NCBI GenBank assembly: GCA_026999335.1
Contig: JALTPW010001064.1
Coordinates: 1 to 6,343, forward strand
DNA from: Chromatiales bacterium
Lineage (GTDB): Bacteria; Pseudomonadota; Gammaproteobacteria; SZUA-152
DNA: 6,343 nucleotides
Direction of reading: 5' to 3'
Position numbers and translations under genes: made by a program. The notes under the pieces are model-generated. The model saw nothing but the letters and a program-made list of their open reading frames with translations. It ran no database searches and had not been told where the DNA came from. Shown piece after piece: positions 1 to 6,343 of this stretch (position 1 is its first letter; each line of letters opens with the position of its first letter).

Positions 1-55
1 GCTAACTTTATGTTTTTTCATTGATTTATATGCGGCTGCCCTGTCCTGTCAGCAG

Positions 56-68
56 TTCGCCGGGCGAA
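56..68. repeat. 13-bp palindrome upstream of mutL
   Basis: TTCGCC and GGCGAA form a perfect 6-bp inverted repeat around a single G. It ends 16 bp before the TATAAT box, so it covers the place where a -35 element would lie. It could be an operator or chance; nothing in the sequence identifies a cognate regulator. The bases before it (1-35) are AT-rich, unlike the rest of the window. Confidence 0.25.
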
Positions 69-84
69 ATGGTGGTGTGGTGGG

Positions 85-90
85 TATAAT
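85..90 (+). promoter_or_regulatory. Candidate -10 box of the mutL promoter
   Basis: A perfect TATAAT hexamer lies 50 bases before the chosen mutL start. No good -35 hexamer is visible 16-18 bp upstream, where the sequence is GC-rich (GGGCGA region), so an activator or a weak promoter is implied if this is real. Transcription would begin near position 97. That is downstream of the alternative GTG at 93 and gives a leader of about 44 bases to the ATG at 141. Confidence 0.3.
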
Positions 91-140
91 GGGTGTCTTT
101 GTCACACCTGCCCCGCAGGCAATCACGAGCCCGGCCATTC

Positions 141-2021
141 ATGAGCGATTCCACCGCTGATACTCCTGCGATCCCCCGCATCCAGAAACTATCGACCCGG
201 CTGACCAACCAGATCGCCGCCGGTGAGGTGGTCGAGCGTCCCTCGGCGGTGGTCAAGGAGTTGCTGGAGAACAGCCTCGACGCCGGCGCCCGCAGCATCG
301 ACATCGATGTGGAGCAGGGCGGCCGCAAGCTGATTCGCCTGCGCGACGATGGTTGCGGCATTCTCAAGGAGGATTTTTCCCTTGCCCTCAGCCGCCATGC
401 GACGAGCAAAATTCACTCCTTTGATGATTTGGCGTGCGTGGCCAGTCTGGGTTTTCGCGGTGAGGCCCTGCCCAGCATCAGTTCCGTGTCGCGGCTGGAA
501 CTGCGTTCCTGCGCGCGCGGTGATGACAGCGGCTGGTGTGTGACAGGCGATGGTGGCGACGCCATCAGCGAGCCGCAGCCGGTGCCGCACCCCGAGGGCA
601 CCACCATCGAGGTGCGTGACCTGTTCTTCAATACCCCGGCGCGGCGTAAATTTCTGCGCACCGACAAGACTGAGTTCGCGCACCTCGAAACAGTGGTCAA
701 ACGCCTTGCCCTGAGTCGTTTCGATGTCGCCTTCGCCCTGCGCCACAATCAGCGCACGGTACTGAAACTGCGCCCGGCGCAGAGTGAGCCTGAACAGCGC
801 CAGCGAGTGGCACAGGTGTGTGGTTCGGCCTTTATCGACCAGGCCCTGTGGGTGGACTATCAGGTCGCCGGCATGCGTCTGTGGGGCTGGGTGGCGCAGC
901 CCACCTTTTCCCGCTCGCAGGCGGATTTGCAGTATTTCTACGTCAACGGCCGCATGATTCGCGACAAGCTGGTGGCGCACGCCATCCGTCAGGCCTATCA
1001 GGACGTGCTCTATCACGGCCGGCACCCGGCCTACGTGCTCTATTTGGCGTTGGATCCGAGCTCGGTGGACGTCAACGTGCACCCTACCAAGCACGAGGTG
1101 CGTTTCCGCGAGGGGCGCACGGTGCACGATTTTCTGTTCCGCAGCCTGCATCAGGCCCTGGCCAATGTGCGTCCGGGGACGGTGGACGCGGAGAGCGGCG
1201 AGATTATCGCAGCGCCAGCCGGACAGACCATCACCGAGCAGTCCCTGCAACGGGGTGCGCCTCCCGCCGAGGGTGCTACTGGTCGTTATCCCGGTGGCTC
1301 GCCGGGCGGTCACCACCAACGCCAAGCCAGCATGGCCTTCGCCGTGGGCGCACAGCGGTCAGGCTTGCAGGCGTTGTATCAGGGGGCACAGACACTGTCG
1401 GCCGGGGACACGGGGCAGGACACGGAATCCACTGAGGCTCCGCCGCTGGGTTATGCCATCGCCCAGCTGCATGGTATCTACATCCTCGCCGAAAATGCCC
1501 AGGGACTGATCGTGGTGGATATGCACGCGGCCCATGAACGCATTACCTACGAGCGCATGAAGACCGCGCTGGACGGTGAGGGCGTGCGCTCGCAGCCGTT
1601 GCTGGTGCCGATCAGCATTGCCGTCAGCGACAGTGAGACGCGTCTGGCCACGGAGTTTGCCGAAGTTTTTGGTGAACTGGGTTTCGTCGTCGAGGCCATG
1701 GGGCCTGAAACACTGGTAGTGCGCCAGGTGCCCAGCCTGTTGCGTGACGCGGACGTGGAAACGCTGCTACGTGACGTGTTGTCGGATCTGGCTACCTATG
1801 GCACCACACAGCGTGTGCGCGAGGCCATCAACGAGCTGTTGGGCACCATGGCCTGTCACGGTTCCGTGCGGGCTAACCGTAAATTGACGATCCCGGAAAT
1901 GAATGCACTGTTGCGCGACATGGAGCGCACCGAACGCAGTAGCCAGTGCAATCATGGCCGACCGACCTGGATACAGATGGACATGACGGCGTTGGACGGC
2001 CTGTTCCTGCGTGGGCAATGA
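141..2021 (+). CDS. mutL: DNA mismatch repair protein MutL (endonuclease type)
   Basis: MutL (626 aa) links mismatch recognition by MutS to strand removal in the cytoplasm. The N-terminal GHKL ATPase domain (about 15-345) shows NQIAAGEVVERPSAVVKE (23-40) with catalytic Glu40 and Mg-binding Asn44, DDGCGI (69-74), GFRGEAL (104-110) and a transducer domain with the VNVHPTKHEVRF motif. A Gly/Pro/Ala-rich linker (about 350-433) leads to the C-terminal dimerisation domain (434-626). That domain carries DMHAAHERITYE (460-471), matching the metal-dependent endonuclease motif DQHA(X)2E(X)4E with Met for Gln, plus ACHGSVRA (Cys572, His573) and CNHGRP (603-608), the other metal-site motifs of nicking MutL proteins. 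QPLLVP (485-490) matches the beta-clamp motif known in E. coli as QPLLIP. The ATG at 141 is preferred because MutL homologues begin only a few residues before the conserved core. The GTG at 93 would add 16 arginine-rich residues and precedes the likely transcription start. No strong Shine-Dalgarno sequence is visible. Confidence 0.97.
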   Translation: MSDSTADTPAIPRIQKLSTRLTNQIAAGEVVERPSAVVKELLENSLDAGARSIDIDVEQGGRKLIRLRDDGCGILKEDFSLALSRHATSKIHSFDDLACVASLGFRGEALPSISSVSRLELRSCARGDDSGWCVTGDGGDAISEPQPVPHPEGTTIEVRDLFFNTPARRKFLRTDKTEFAHLETVVKRLALSRFDVAFALRHNQRTVLKLRPAQSEPEQRQRVAQVCGSAFIDQALWVDYQVAGMRLWGWVAQPTFSRSQADLQYFYVNGRMIRDKLVAHAIRQAYQDVLYHGRHPAYVLYLALDPSSVDVNVHPTKHEVRFREGRTVHDFLFRSLHQALANVRPGTVDAESGEIIAAPAGQTITEQSLQRGAPPAEGATGRYPGGSPGGHHQRQASMAFAVGAQRSGLQALYQGAQTLSAGDTGQDTESTEAPPLGYAIAQLHGIYILAENAQGLIVVDMHAAHERITYERMKTALDGEGVRSQPLLVPISIAVSDSETRLATEFAEVFGELGFVVEAMGPETLVVRQVPSLLRDADVETLLRDVLSDLATYGTTQRVREAINELLGTMACHGSVRANRKLTIPEMNALLRDMERTERSSQCNHGRPTWIQMDMTALDGLFLRGQ

Positions 2022-3865
2022 ATAAAACCGCTCCCGCCATCAGCGATCAGGACGCCATTCCTGTCAACGGCTATCACTGGCGATACATCATCGACATTGC
2101 GCTGGAGTATCGCCGTGCGCTGGTGATCGCCAATATTGTCGCAATCTTCGCTGTGCTGGCCAGTGTGCCGCTGCCGCTGCTGTTTCCGCTCATGGTCGAC
2201 GAGGTGTTGTTACAGAAACCGGCTGCGCTGGTGGCGGCCATGGACGCGCTGTTTCCTGCGGCGTGGCATGGGCCGGTGTTGTATATCCTGGTGATCCTGC
2301 TGGTGACGATTGTCCTGCGACTGTTGTTTCTGGTGCTGAGTGTGTGGCAGGTGCGCCAGTTCACCCTGATCGCCAAGGAGGTGACGTACCGCATCCGGCG
2401 TGCCCTGTTGCTGCGTATGCAGCGGGTGTCGATGGCGGAGTATGAGACCCTGGGCAGTGGTGGGGTGGCGTCGCATTTTGTCACCGACCTGAATGCCTTG
2501 GACGATTTCATCGGTGACTCGGTGGCGAAGGCGCTGATTTCCGCCCTGACGCTGGTGGGGGTTACCGCTGTGCTGCTGTGGATGCACTGGCAGTTGGCGC
2601 TGTTCATCCTGTTCATGAATCCGCTGGTGATCTATTTCACCGTGTTGCTGGGCAAGCGGGTGAAGAGCCTCAAGCGTCATGAGAATTCGGCCTTCGAGCT
2701 GTTTCAGCAGGCCCTCACCGAGACTCTGGACAACATTCATCAAATCCGCGCCAGTAATCGCGAGGGTCACTATATTCGCACGGTGATTGGCAAGGCCGGC
2801 ATCATTCGCAGCCATTCGGCGGCCTATTCATGGAAGAGTGATGCGGCCGCACGGCTGTCCATGGGTGTGTTTTTGCTCGGCTTCGATGTGTTCCGCGCCA
2901 TTACCATGCTGATGGTGGTTTTTTCCGATCTCAGTATCGGCGAGATGATAGCGGTGTTCGGCTATCTGTGGTTCATGATGGCGCCGGTGCAGGAGCTGCT
3001 CGGTCTCCAGTACAAATACTATGCGGCCAAGGCGGCCCTGGAGCGCGTCAACGACCTGCTGAGGCTGAAGCAGGAGCCGGAATATCCGCATAAGACCAAT
3101 CCCTTTAGCGGTCAACGTACGGTCGGTCTGCGGGTGAAAGATGTGAGTTTCCACTATGGCCGTAATGGTGACATGGCGCCCGTTCTCGATCACGTCAACC
3201 TGCATGTCGCGGCCGGAGAGAAGGTGGCGTTGGTGGGCGCCAGCGGTGGCGGCAAGTCCACACTGGTACAGGTGATCCTCGGCATGTATGCTCCGCAAGC
3301 TGGCGAACTTTATTTTATCGATGGCAACAATAATGAGGTGCCGGTGACCGAGATCGGTCTCGATGTGGTGCGCACCCACGTTGCCACGGTGTTGCAGAAC
3401 CCGGCTATGTTCAACGACAGCGTGCGTATGAACCTGACCCTGGGCGAGAATTTCACCGACGAACAGTTATGGCGTGCGCTAGAAGTGGCGCAGCTGCGTG
3501 AGGTCGTGGAGGCCATGCCCAATGGGCTGGAGACCCTCGTCGGCCGGCAGGGGGTGCGGCTTTCCGGTGGTCAGCGGCAGCGGCTGGCCATTGCGCGCAT
3601 GGTACTGGGCGAGCCGAAACTGGTGATCCTGGACGAGGCGACCTCCGCCCTGGATACGCAGACTGAGGCGCGCCTGCACCAAGCTCTGCACGAATTTCTT
3701 GCAGGCCGCACTACCTTGATCATTGCCCATCGCCTGAGTGCGGTAAAGCAGGCGGATCGGGTGTATGTCTTCGACGGTGGCCGGATCATCGAGGAAGGCG
3801 CGCACGATGAATTGATTCAGGGCGATGGGTTGTACAGTCGCCTGTACGGAAAACTGCAGCATTGA
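2018..3865 (+). CDS. ABC exporter half-transporter, fused permease and ATPase
   Basis: This 615-aa protein has the type IV (MsbA/HlyB-like) exporter plan and should act as a homodimer, or with a partner, in the inner membrane to push out a lipid, peptide or drug-like substrate. The substrate cannot be read from sequence. The membrane domain has six predicted helices at about 35-60, 86-110, 170-188, 191-212, 280-302 and 306-322. The nucleotide-binding domain is complete: A-loop Tyr380, Walker A GASGGGKST (407-415), Q-loop Gln460, signature LSGGQRQR (515-522), Walker B LVILDE (535-540) with catalytic Glu540, D-loop SALD (543-546) and switch His571. There is no N-terminal C39 peptidase domain, so it is not a standard bacteriocin processor. 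The start ATG overlaps the mutL stop as ATGA, and there is no good ribosome binding site of its own, which indicates translational coupling. The open frame continues 24 codons upstream to 1946 inside mutL, but that extension is rejected. MsbA itself is possible but not shown; general annotation as an ABC transporter ATP-binding/permease protein is safest. Confidence 0.93.
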   Translation: MNKTAPAISDQDAIPVNGYHWRYIIDIALEYRRALVIANIVAIFAVLASVPLPLLFPLMVDEVLLQKPAALVAAMDALFPAAWHGPVLYILVILLVTIVLRLLFLVLSVWQVRQFTLIAKEVTYRIRRALLLRMQRVSMAEYETLGSGGVASHFVTDLNALDDFIGDSVAKALISALTLVGVTAVLLWMHWQLALFILFMNPLVIYFTVLLGKRVKSLKRHENSAFELFQQALTETLDNIHQIRASNREGHYIRTVIGKAGIIRSHSAAYSWKSDAAARLSMGVFLLGFDVFRAITMLMVVFSDLSIGEMIAVFGYLWFMMAPVQELLGLQYKYYAAKAALERVNDLLRLKQEPEYPHKTNPFSGQRTVGLRVKDVSFHYGRNGDMAPVLDHVNLHVAAGEKVALVGASGGGKSTLVQVILGMYAPQAGELYFIDGNNNEVPVTEIGLDVVRTHVATVLQNPAMFNDSVRMNLTLGENFTDEQLWRALEVAQLREVVEAMPNGLETLVGRQGVRLSGGQRQRLAIARMVLGEPKLVILDEATSALDTQTEARLHQALHEFLAGRTTLIIAHRLSAVKQADRVYVFDGGRIIEEGAHDELIQGDGLYSRLYGKLQH

Positions 3866-3870
3866 ATTTT

Positions 3871-4040
3871 GTAGGAGCGGGCCATGCCCGCGATGCATTT
3901 TTCCCAGCAAAGAGAATTAACGCAAAGACGCAAAGAATGCAGAGGAAATCCATTAAAAATTCTCCGCGTCCTTTGCGTCTCAGCGATCTCTGCGTTTCAG
4001 TGCATTTCCAGAAAAATGTATCGCGGGCATGGTTCGCTCC
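3871..4040. repeat. REP-flanked composite inverted repeat (BIME/MITE-like)
   Basis: Almost the whole gap between the ABC gene and efpL is one imperfect inverted repeat. The arms 3874-3903 and 4011-4040 are 30 bp each and match at 27 positions. Each arm is also a small REP-type hairpin. The left one is GCGGGC-CAT-GCCCGC (3877-3891), preceded by GTAG (3871-3874), the foot recognised by RAYT transposases in known REP systems. The right one is GCGGGC-ATG-GTTCGC (4023-4037) with two G.T pairs and a degraded foot. Between the arms lie short units, ACGCAAAG twice (3920-3935) on one side and CTTTGCGTCTC (3971-3981) plus CTCTGCGTTT (3988-3997) on the other, so the middle can also fold back. There is no transposase inside, so any movement would need help in trans. 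It may insulate or attenuate between its neighbours. Its in-frame translation into efpL is spurious. Confidence 0.8.
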
Positions 4041-4087
4041 AGGTGTCGTGCGGTTGCTCACGGCGCTGACGGAACAAACGAAACAAC

Positions 4088-4092
4088 GGGAG
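4088..4092 (+). promoter_or_regulatory. Ribosome binding site of efpL
   Basis: GGGAG sits six bases before the ATG at 4099, the best Shine-Dalgarno match and spacing in the window. It fixes the efpL start, because the open frame runs without a stop back to 3862 through the repeat element. Confidence 0.75.
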
Positions 4093-4098
4093 ACAGAC

Positions 4099-4665
4099 AT
4101 GCCAAAGGCCGGTGACCTGAAGCGCGGGATGATCGTCGAAATCAATGGCGAGCCCCATGTGGTGAAGAACGTCGACGTGAAGAGCCCCTCTTCGCGCGGC
4201 GCCAACACCCTCTACAAGGTACGCTTCAATAACGTGCAGACCAAGCAAAAGCTGGAGCAGACTTACAAGGGTGAGGACATGGTGAAGGACATGGACTTCA
4301 GTCGCCGCGCGGTGCAGTACCTGTATCAGGATGGTGACATGTATACCTTCATGGACGTGGAGGATTACAGCCAGTACACCCTGAACGCGGATGATCTCGA
4401 CGACCAGCTGGGCTATTTGGTGGACGGGCAGGAAGGTCTGTCTGCCTTGCTGGTGGATGGCAATGTGATCGGTATCGAGCTGCCGCAGTCGGTGAATCTG
4501 GCGGTGGTGGAAACCGCGCCGGCGATGAAGGGCGCCACGGCTACCGGCCGCACCAAGCCCGCCACGCTGGTAAGTGGTATCGAGGTGCAGGTGCCGGAAT
4601 ATATCGCTGTCGACGATGTGTTGAAAATCAACACAGGTACGGGCAAGTTCATGTCGCGGGCCTGA
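4099..4665 (+). CDS. efpL: Elongation factor P-like protein EfpL (YeiP)
   Basis: This 188-aa protein is a paralogue of elongation factor P. It binds the ribosome next to the P-site tRNA and helps peptide bonds form at stalling motifs such as polyproline. The fold should be a KOW-like domain (about 1-65) followed by two OB domains (66-128 and 129-188). It resembles E. coli YeiP more than E. coli EF-P: it begins MPKAGDLKRGM (YeiP MPRANEIKKGM), its domain I loop reads SPSSRGANTLYK (29-40) where YeiP has SPTARGAATLYK, and it has IELPQSVNLAVVETAP (126-141) and KPATLVSGIEVQVPEY (153-168). Arg33 is at the loop tip in place of the modified Lys34 of E. coli EF-P, so EpmA-type lysylation is not expected here. 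Length is that of the family. The start is set by GGGAG at 4088. The gene stands alone after the repeat element, with traB 45 bases downstream. No convincing promoter was found in 4041-4087. Older databases call this gene yeiP or simply EF-P. Confidence 0.93.
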   Translation: MPKAGDLKRGMIVEINGEPHVVKNVDVKSPSSRGANTLYKVRFNNVQTKQKLEQTYKGEDMVKDMDFSRRAVQYLYQDGDMYTFMDVEDYSQYTLNADDLDDQLGYLVDGQEGLSALLVDGNVIGIELPQSVNLAVVETAPAMKGATATGRTKPATLVSGIEVQVPEYIAVDDVLKINTGTGKFMSRA

Positions 4666-4710
4666 TTCCGGCAACGACATCCTACAATACATTTAACAAT
4701 CAATAATCAC

Positions 4711-5970
4711 GTGACAAACAATAACGAAGACATATCCGCCCCCCTCGATGGTAGCGACAATGCGCAGAGCGACGATTCAGCTTCACAGGAGCCGATGGCG
4801 ACCGTAACCATCGGTGACAGTCGCATTACCCTGTTGGGTACGGCCCATGTATCGCAGAGCAGTGCCGACAAGGTGCGTGAACTGCTGGCCACCGGAGAGT
4901 ATGACGCGGTAGCCGTCGAGCTGTGTCCCAGCCGCTATAACGCCATTGTCGATCCCGATGCGCTGGCTAAAATGGATCTATTTCAGGTTATTCGTGAAGG
5001 CAAAGCCTCGATGGTGGCGGCCAGTTTGGCGCTGGGTGCCTTTCAGCAGCGCGCTGCGGAGCAGATGGGTATTCAGCCCGGTGCGGAAATGCGCGTTGCC
5101 ATCGAAGATGCCAAGCAGGCCAAACTGCCGGTGTTGCTTATCGACCGTGAAGTCGGTATCACGCTGAAACGCATTTACCGCAACGTGCCCTGGTGGCAGC
5201 GCTTCAACCTCATTGCGGGCCTGCTGGGCAGTGTGGTGAGCAAGGAAAAGGTGAGTGAAGAGGAGATCGAGCGTCTCAAGGAAGGAGATATTCTCGAGTC
5301 CACCTTTGCCCAGTTCGCCGAAGAAGAAAAAGAACTGTTCAAGCCGCTGATCGATGAGCGCGACCGCTACATGGTGGCGCGCTTGCGCCAGGAAGTGGAA
5401 AAACATCCCCACAAAAATATTCTGGCGGTGGTGGGGGCCGGGCATCTGGCCGGTATGTTGCGTTACTTTGATCACGCCGAGGAAAAAGCGGCGACGGAGG
5501 AGATTGCCGGGCTGGAGCATGTGCCGGCGGGTGGCCGCTGGGGTAAGCGTATTCCCTGGTTGATCGTATTACTGATATTGACCGGTTTTGCCGTGGGCTT
5601 TTCGCGTAGCCCCGAGCTGGGTTGGCAGTTGGTGCTCGACTGGGTGCTTATCAATGGTGGTCTGTCGGCGCTGGGTGCGTTCATCGCCGGCGGGCATCCG
5701 CTGACGGTACTCGGCGCTTTTGTTGCAGCGCCCCTGACTTCGCTCAATCCGACCGTGGGTGCGGGGATGGTAACAGCGGCCATTGAAGTCTATTTTCGTA
5801 AGCCGAGGGTCAGTGATTTTGGCCGTCTGCGTTCGGATACCACGACCCTCAAGGGCTGGTGGCGGAATCGTGTGACGCGCGTCCTGTTGGTCTTTCTGTT
5901 TAGCACCCTGGGTTCGGCAATTGGTACCTATGTCGCGGGTTTTCGGATTTTTGAACGCCTGAGTGGCTGA
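4711..5970 (+). CDS. TraB/PrgY-family membrane protein
   Basis: This 419-aa protein belongs to the TraB family, named for enterococcal TraB/PrgY, which limit self-response to sex pheromone. The family is related to TIKI and EreA/ChaN-like proteins and is suspected of metal-dependent hydrolase activity. Function in gammaproteobacteria is not established. The soluble domain shows both signature sites: LLGTAHVS (41-48) and VVGAGHLAGM (240-249), with His46 and His245. It also has VELCPSRY (69-76), IDREVGITLKR (144-154) and an Arg/Glu-rich DERDRYM (215-221). A charged stretch (about 178-212) may be helical. The C-terminal third has hydrophobic segments at about 281-298, 304-326, 329-360 and 388-412, including SLNPTVGAGM (344-353), so it should be anchored in the inner membrane. 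The start is uncertain. The GTG at 4711 gives a 28-residue acidic, Ser/Asp-rich lead and has no Shine-Dalgarno sequence. The ATG at 4795 begins just before the conserved core, but its AGGAG (4787-4791) is only three bases away. There is no in-frame start between them. Confidence 0.9.
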   Translation: MTNNNEDISAPLDGSDNAQSDDSASQEPMATVTIGDSRITLLGTAHVSQSSADKVRELLATGEYDAVAVELCPSRYNAIVDPDALAKMDLFQVIREGKASMVAASLALGAFQQRAAEQMGIQPGAEMRVAIEDAKQAKLPVLLIDREVGITLKRIYRNVPWWQRFNLIAGLLGSVVSKEKVSEEEIERLKEGDILESTFAQFAEEEKELFKPLIDERDRYMVARLRQEVEKHPHKNILAVVGAGHLAGMLRYFDHAEEKAATEEIAGLEHVPAGGRWGKRIPWLIVLLILTGFAVGFSRSPELGWQLVLDWVLINGGLSALGAFIAGGHPLTVLGAFVAAPLTSLNPTVGAGMVTAAIEVYFRKPRVSDFGRLRSDTTTLKGWWRNRVTRVLLVFLFSTLGSAIGTYVAGFRIFERLSG

Positions 5971-6035
5971 GATTGACGTAACTATTCAGCTGACTACAGG
6001 GTTTTGATGTTCAAAGGGGAATGGGCTGTCTCTGC

Positions 6036-6085
6036 TGTGCGCGCGGCGCACACTACACTTACCCGTAGTGTGTGCTGTGCGCACA
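6036..6085 (+). repeat. Long hairpin, 21-bp stem, between convergent genes
   Basis: Bases 6036-6056 pair with 6065-6085 without a gap around an 8-base loop (ACTTACCC). Eighteen pairs are Watson-Crick, and three (6043/6078, 6045/6076, 6048/6073) are G.U when read as plus-strand RNA. On the minus strand these would be C.A mismatches, so the structure fits RNA from the traB side better. No U-run follows on either strand, so it is not a textbook intrinsic terminator. It could end or protect the traB message, or be a remnant of a palindromic repeat family. The arms also contain smaller palindromes, TGTGCGC-GCG-GCGCACA (6036-6052) and TGTGCGCACA (6076-6085). Nothing else recognisable lies in 5971-6161. 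Confidence 0.7.
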
Positions 6086-6133
6086 ATGATTCCTGCTCCA
6101 AAAGTAGACGTTTCAGGCGGGTAGTGGGGAAAG

Positions 6134-6149
6134 CAATCCAGAGGGATTG
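6134..6149 (-). terminator. Weak candidate terminator of the cytochrome gene
   Basis: CAATCC and GGATTG form a 6-bp stem around AGAG, 13 bases past the cytochrome stop in its reading direction. Only a short TTT lies beyond it on the minus strand and the stem is not GC-rich, so termination here would be inefficient. Confidence 0.2.
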
Positions 6150-6161
6150 ACGTGCGATAGA

Positions 6162-6343
6162 TCAGTCGTGCACCAGAACGGTTCTCAGGTAGGCGACGAC
6201 ATCCTTAATTTCCTGCTCTGAGAGCTGGTCGCTCCAGACGGGCATGAACTCGGAACGGCCCATGGCGGCGCCCCCCCTGCTGATGATCATGCGCTTGTAA
6301 TCATCATTCTTGTCACTCTTGGTGAGATCAGCCGGTGGCGGAT
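6162..6343 (-). CDS. c-type cytochrome, class I, C-terminal part
   Basis: The final 59 residues and the TGA stop of a minus-strand gene are present; its start lies beyond the right edge. The reading shows DDYKRMIISRGGAAMGRS, then EFMPVWSDQLSEQEIKDVV, then AYLRTVLVHD at the C-terminus. This is the usual end of a class I cytochrome c: a glycine-rich turn, the Met of EFMPVW as the likely distal haem ligand, and a final helix with the AYLRT motif (Cytochrome_CBB3-like family). The CXXCH haem site and any signal peptide are outside the window, so haem attachment is inferred. Such proteins carry electrons in the periplasm; the partner is unknown. A run of seven C at 6271-6277 lies within the gene, but the protein pattern is sensible on both sides, so no frameshift is indicated. 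It converges with the TraB-family gene. Confidence 0.85.
   Translation of the reverse strand, partial: PPPADLTKSDKNDDYKRMIISRGGAAMGRSEFMPVWSDQLSEQEIKDVVAYLRTVLVHD

Noticed and set aside
189..1325. Long open frame of 378 codons on the minus strand inside mutL
   Set aside because: It is antisense to the conserved ATPase domain, its composition is typical of a shadow frame in GC-rich DNA, and it shows no recognisable motif.
1946..2017. 24-codon upstream extension of the ABC exporter within mutL
   Set aside because: It reads through the conserved mutL C-terminus in another frame, has no ribosome binding site, and the ATGA overlap at 2018 is the usual coupled start.
3862..4098. In-frame 79-codon extension of efpL, starting right at the end of the ABC gene
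   Set aside because: It is a translation of the REP/CGCAAAG repeat (NAKTQR and LCVS-type peptides typical of translated repeats). It has no ribosome binding site, and EfpL at 188 aa from 4099 is already full length.
4683..4688. TACAAT as a -10 box for the TraB-family gene
   Set aside because: There is no acceptable -35 hexamer at a normal distance, and the implied leader to the GTG would be only about 16 bases.
3997..4692. Minus-strand open frame of 231 codons across efpL
   Set aside because: It is His/Leu-rich antisense translation of efpL, with no family resemblance.
5971..6153. 9-bp direct repeat GATTGACGT (5971-5979 and 6145-6153) flanking the long hairpin, suggesting a target-site duplication
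   Set aside because: The inner ends have no terminal inverted repeats, there is no transposase, and a 9-mer repeat within about 190 bp is not very unlikely by chance.

Overview
The window looks like a chromosomal segment of a moderately GC-rich gammaproteobacterium outside the enteric group. The evidence is a MutL that keeps the endonuclease motif lost in E. coli, an EF-P paralogue of the YeiP/EfpL type, a REP-like palindromic repeat with the GTAG foot known from Pseudomonas-type genomes, and the tail of a class I c-type cytochrome. I cannot name the genus from sequence alone.

Layout from left to right. A short leader (1-140) carries a TATAAT box and a small palindrome. Next comes mutL (141-2021, +), which overlaps by four bases (ATGA) with a half-size ABC exporter gene (2018-3865, +). 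The 233-bp gap after it is almost filled by a long imperfect inverted repeat (3871-4040): two REP-like palindromes in opposite orientation flank CGCAAAG-type short repeats. efpL/yeiP follows (4099-4665, +) with a clear ribosome binding site, then a TraB/PrgY-family membrane protein gene (4711-5970, +) after a 45-bp gap. A 191-bp convergent intergenic region holds a striking 21-bp-stem hairpin (6036-6085). The window ends inside a c-type cytochrome gene on the minus strand (6162 to beyond 6343).

The genes do not form one pathway. MutL serves mismatch repair, the ABC protein is an exporter of unknown substrate translationally coupled to mutL, EfpL rescues ribosomes stalled on difficult (proline-rich) motifs, and the TraB-family protein has no settled function. 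The mutL neighbourhood is unusual, because the gene normally found downstream in gammaproteobacteria (miaA, then hfq) is replaced by the exporter. I see no defence system, CRISPR array, phage gene, transposase or tRNA/rRNA. The most interesting non-coding structures are the REP-flanked composite repeat and the G.U-compensated hairpin. I found no clear sign of a wholly new biological system.
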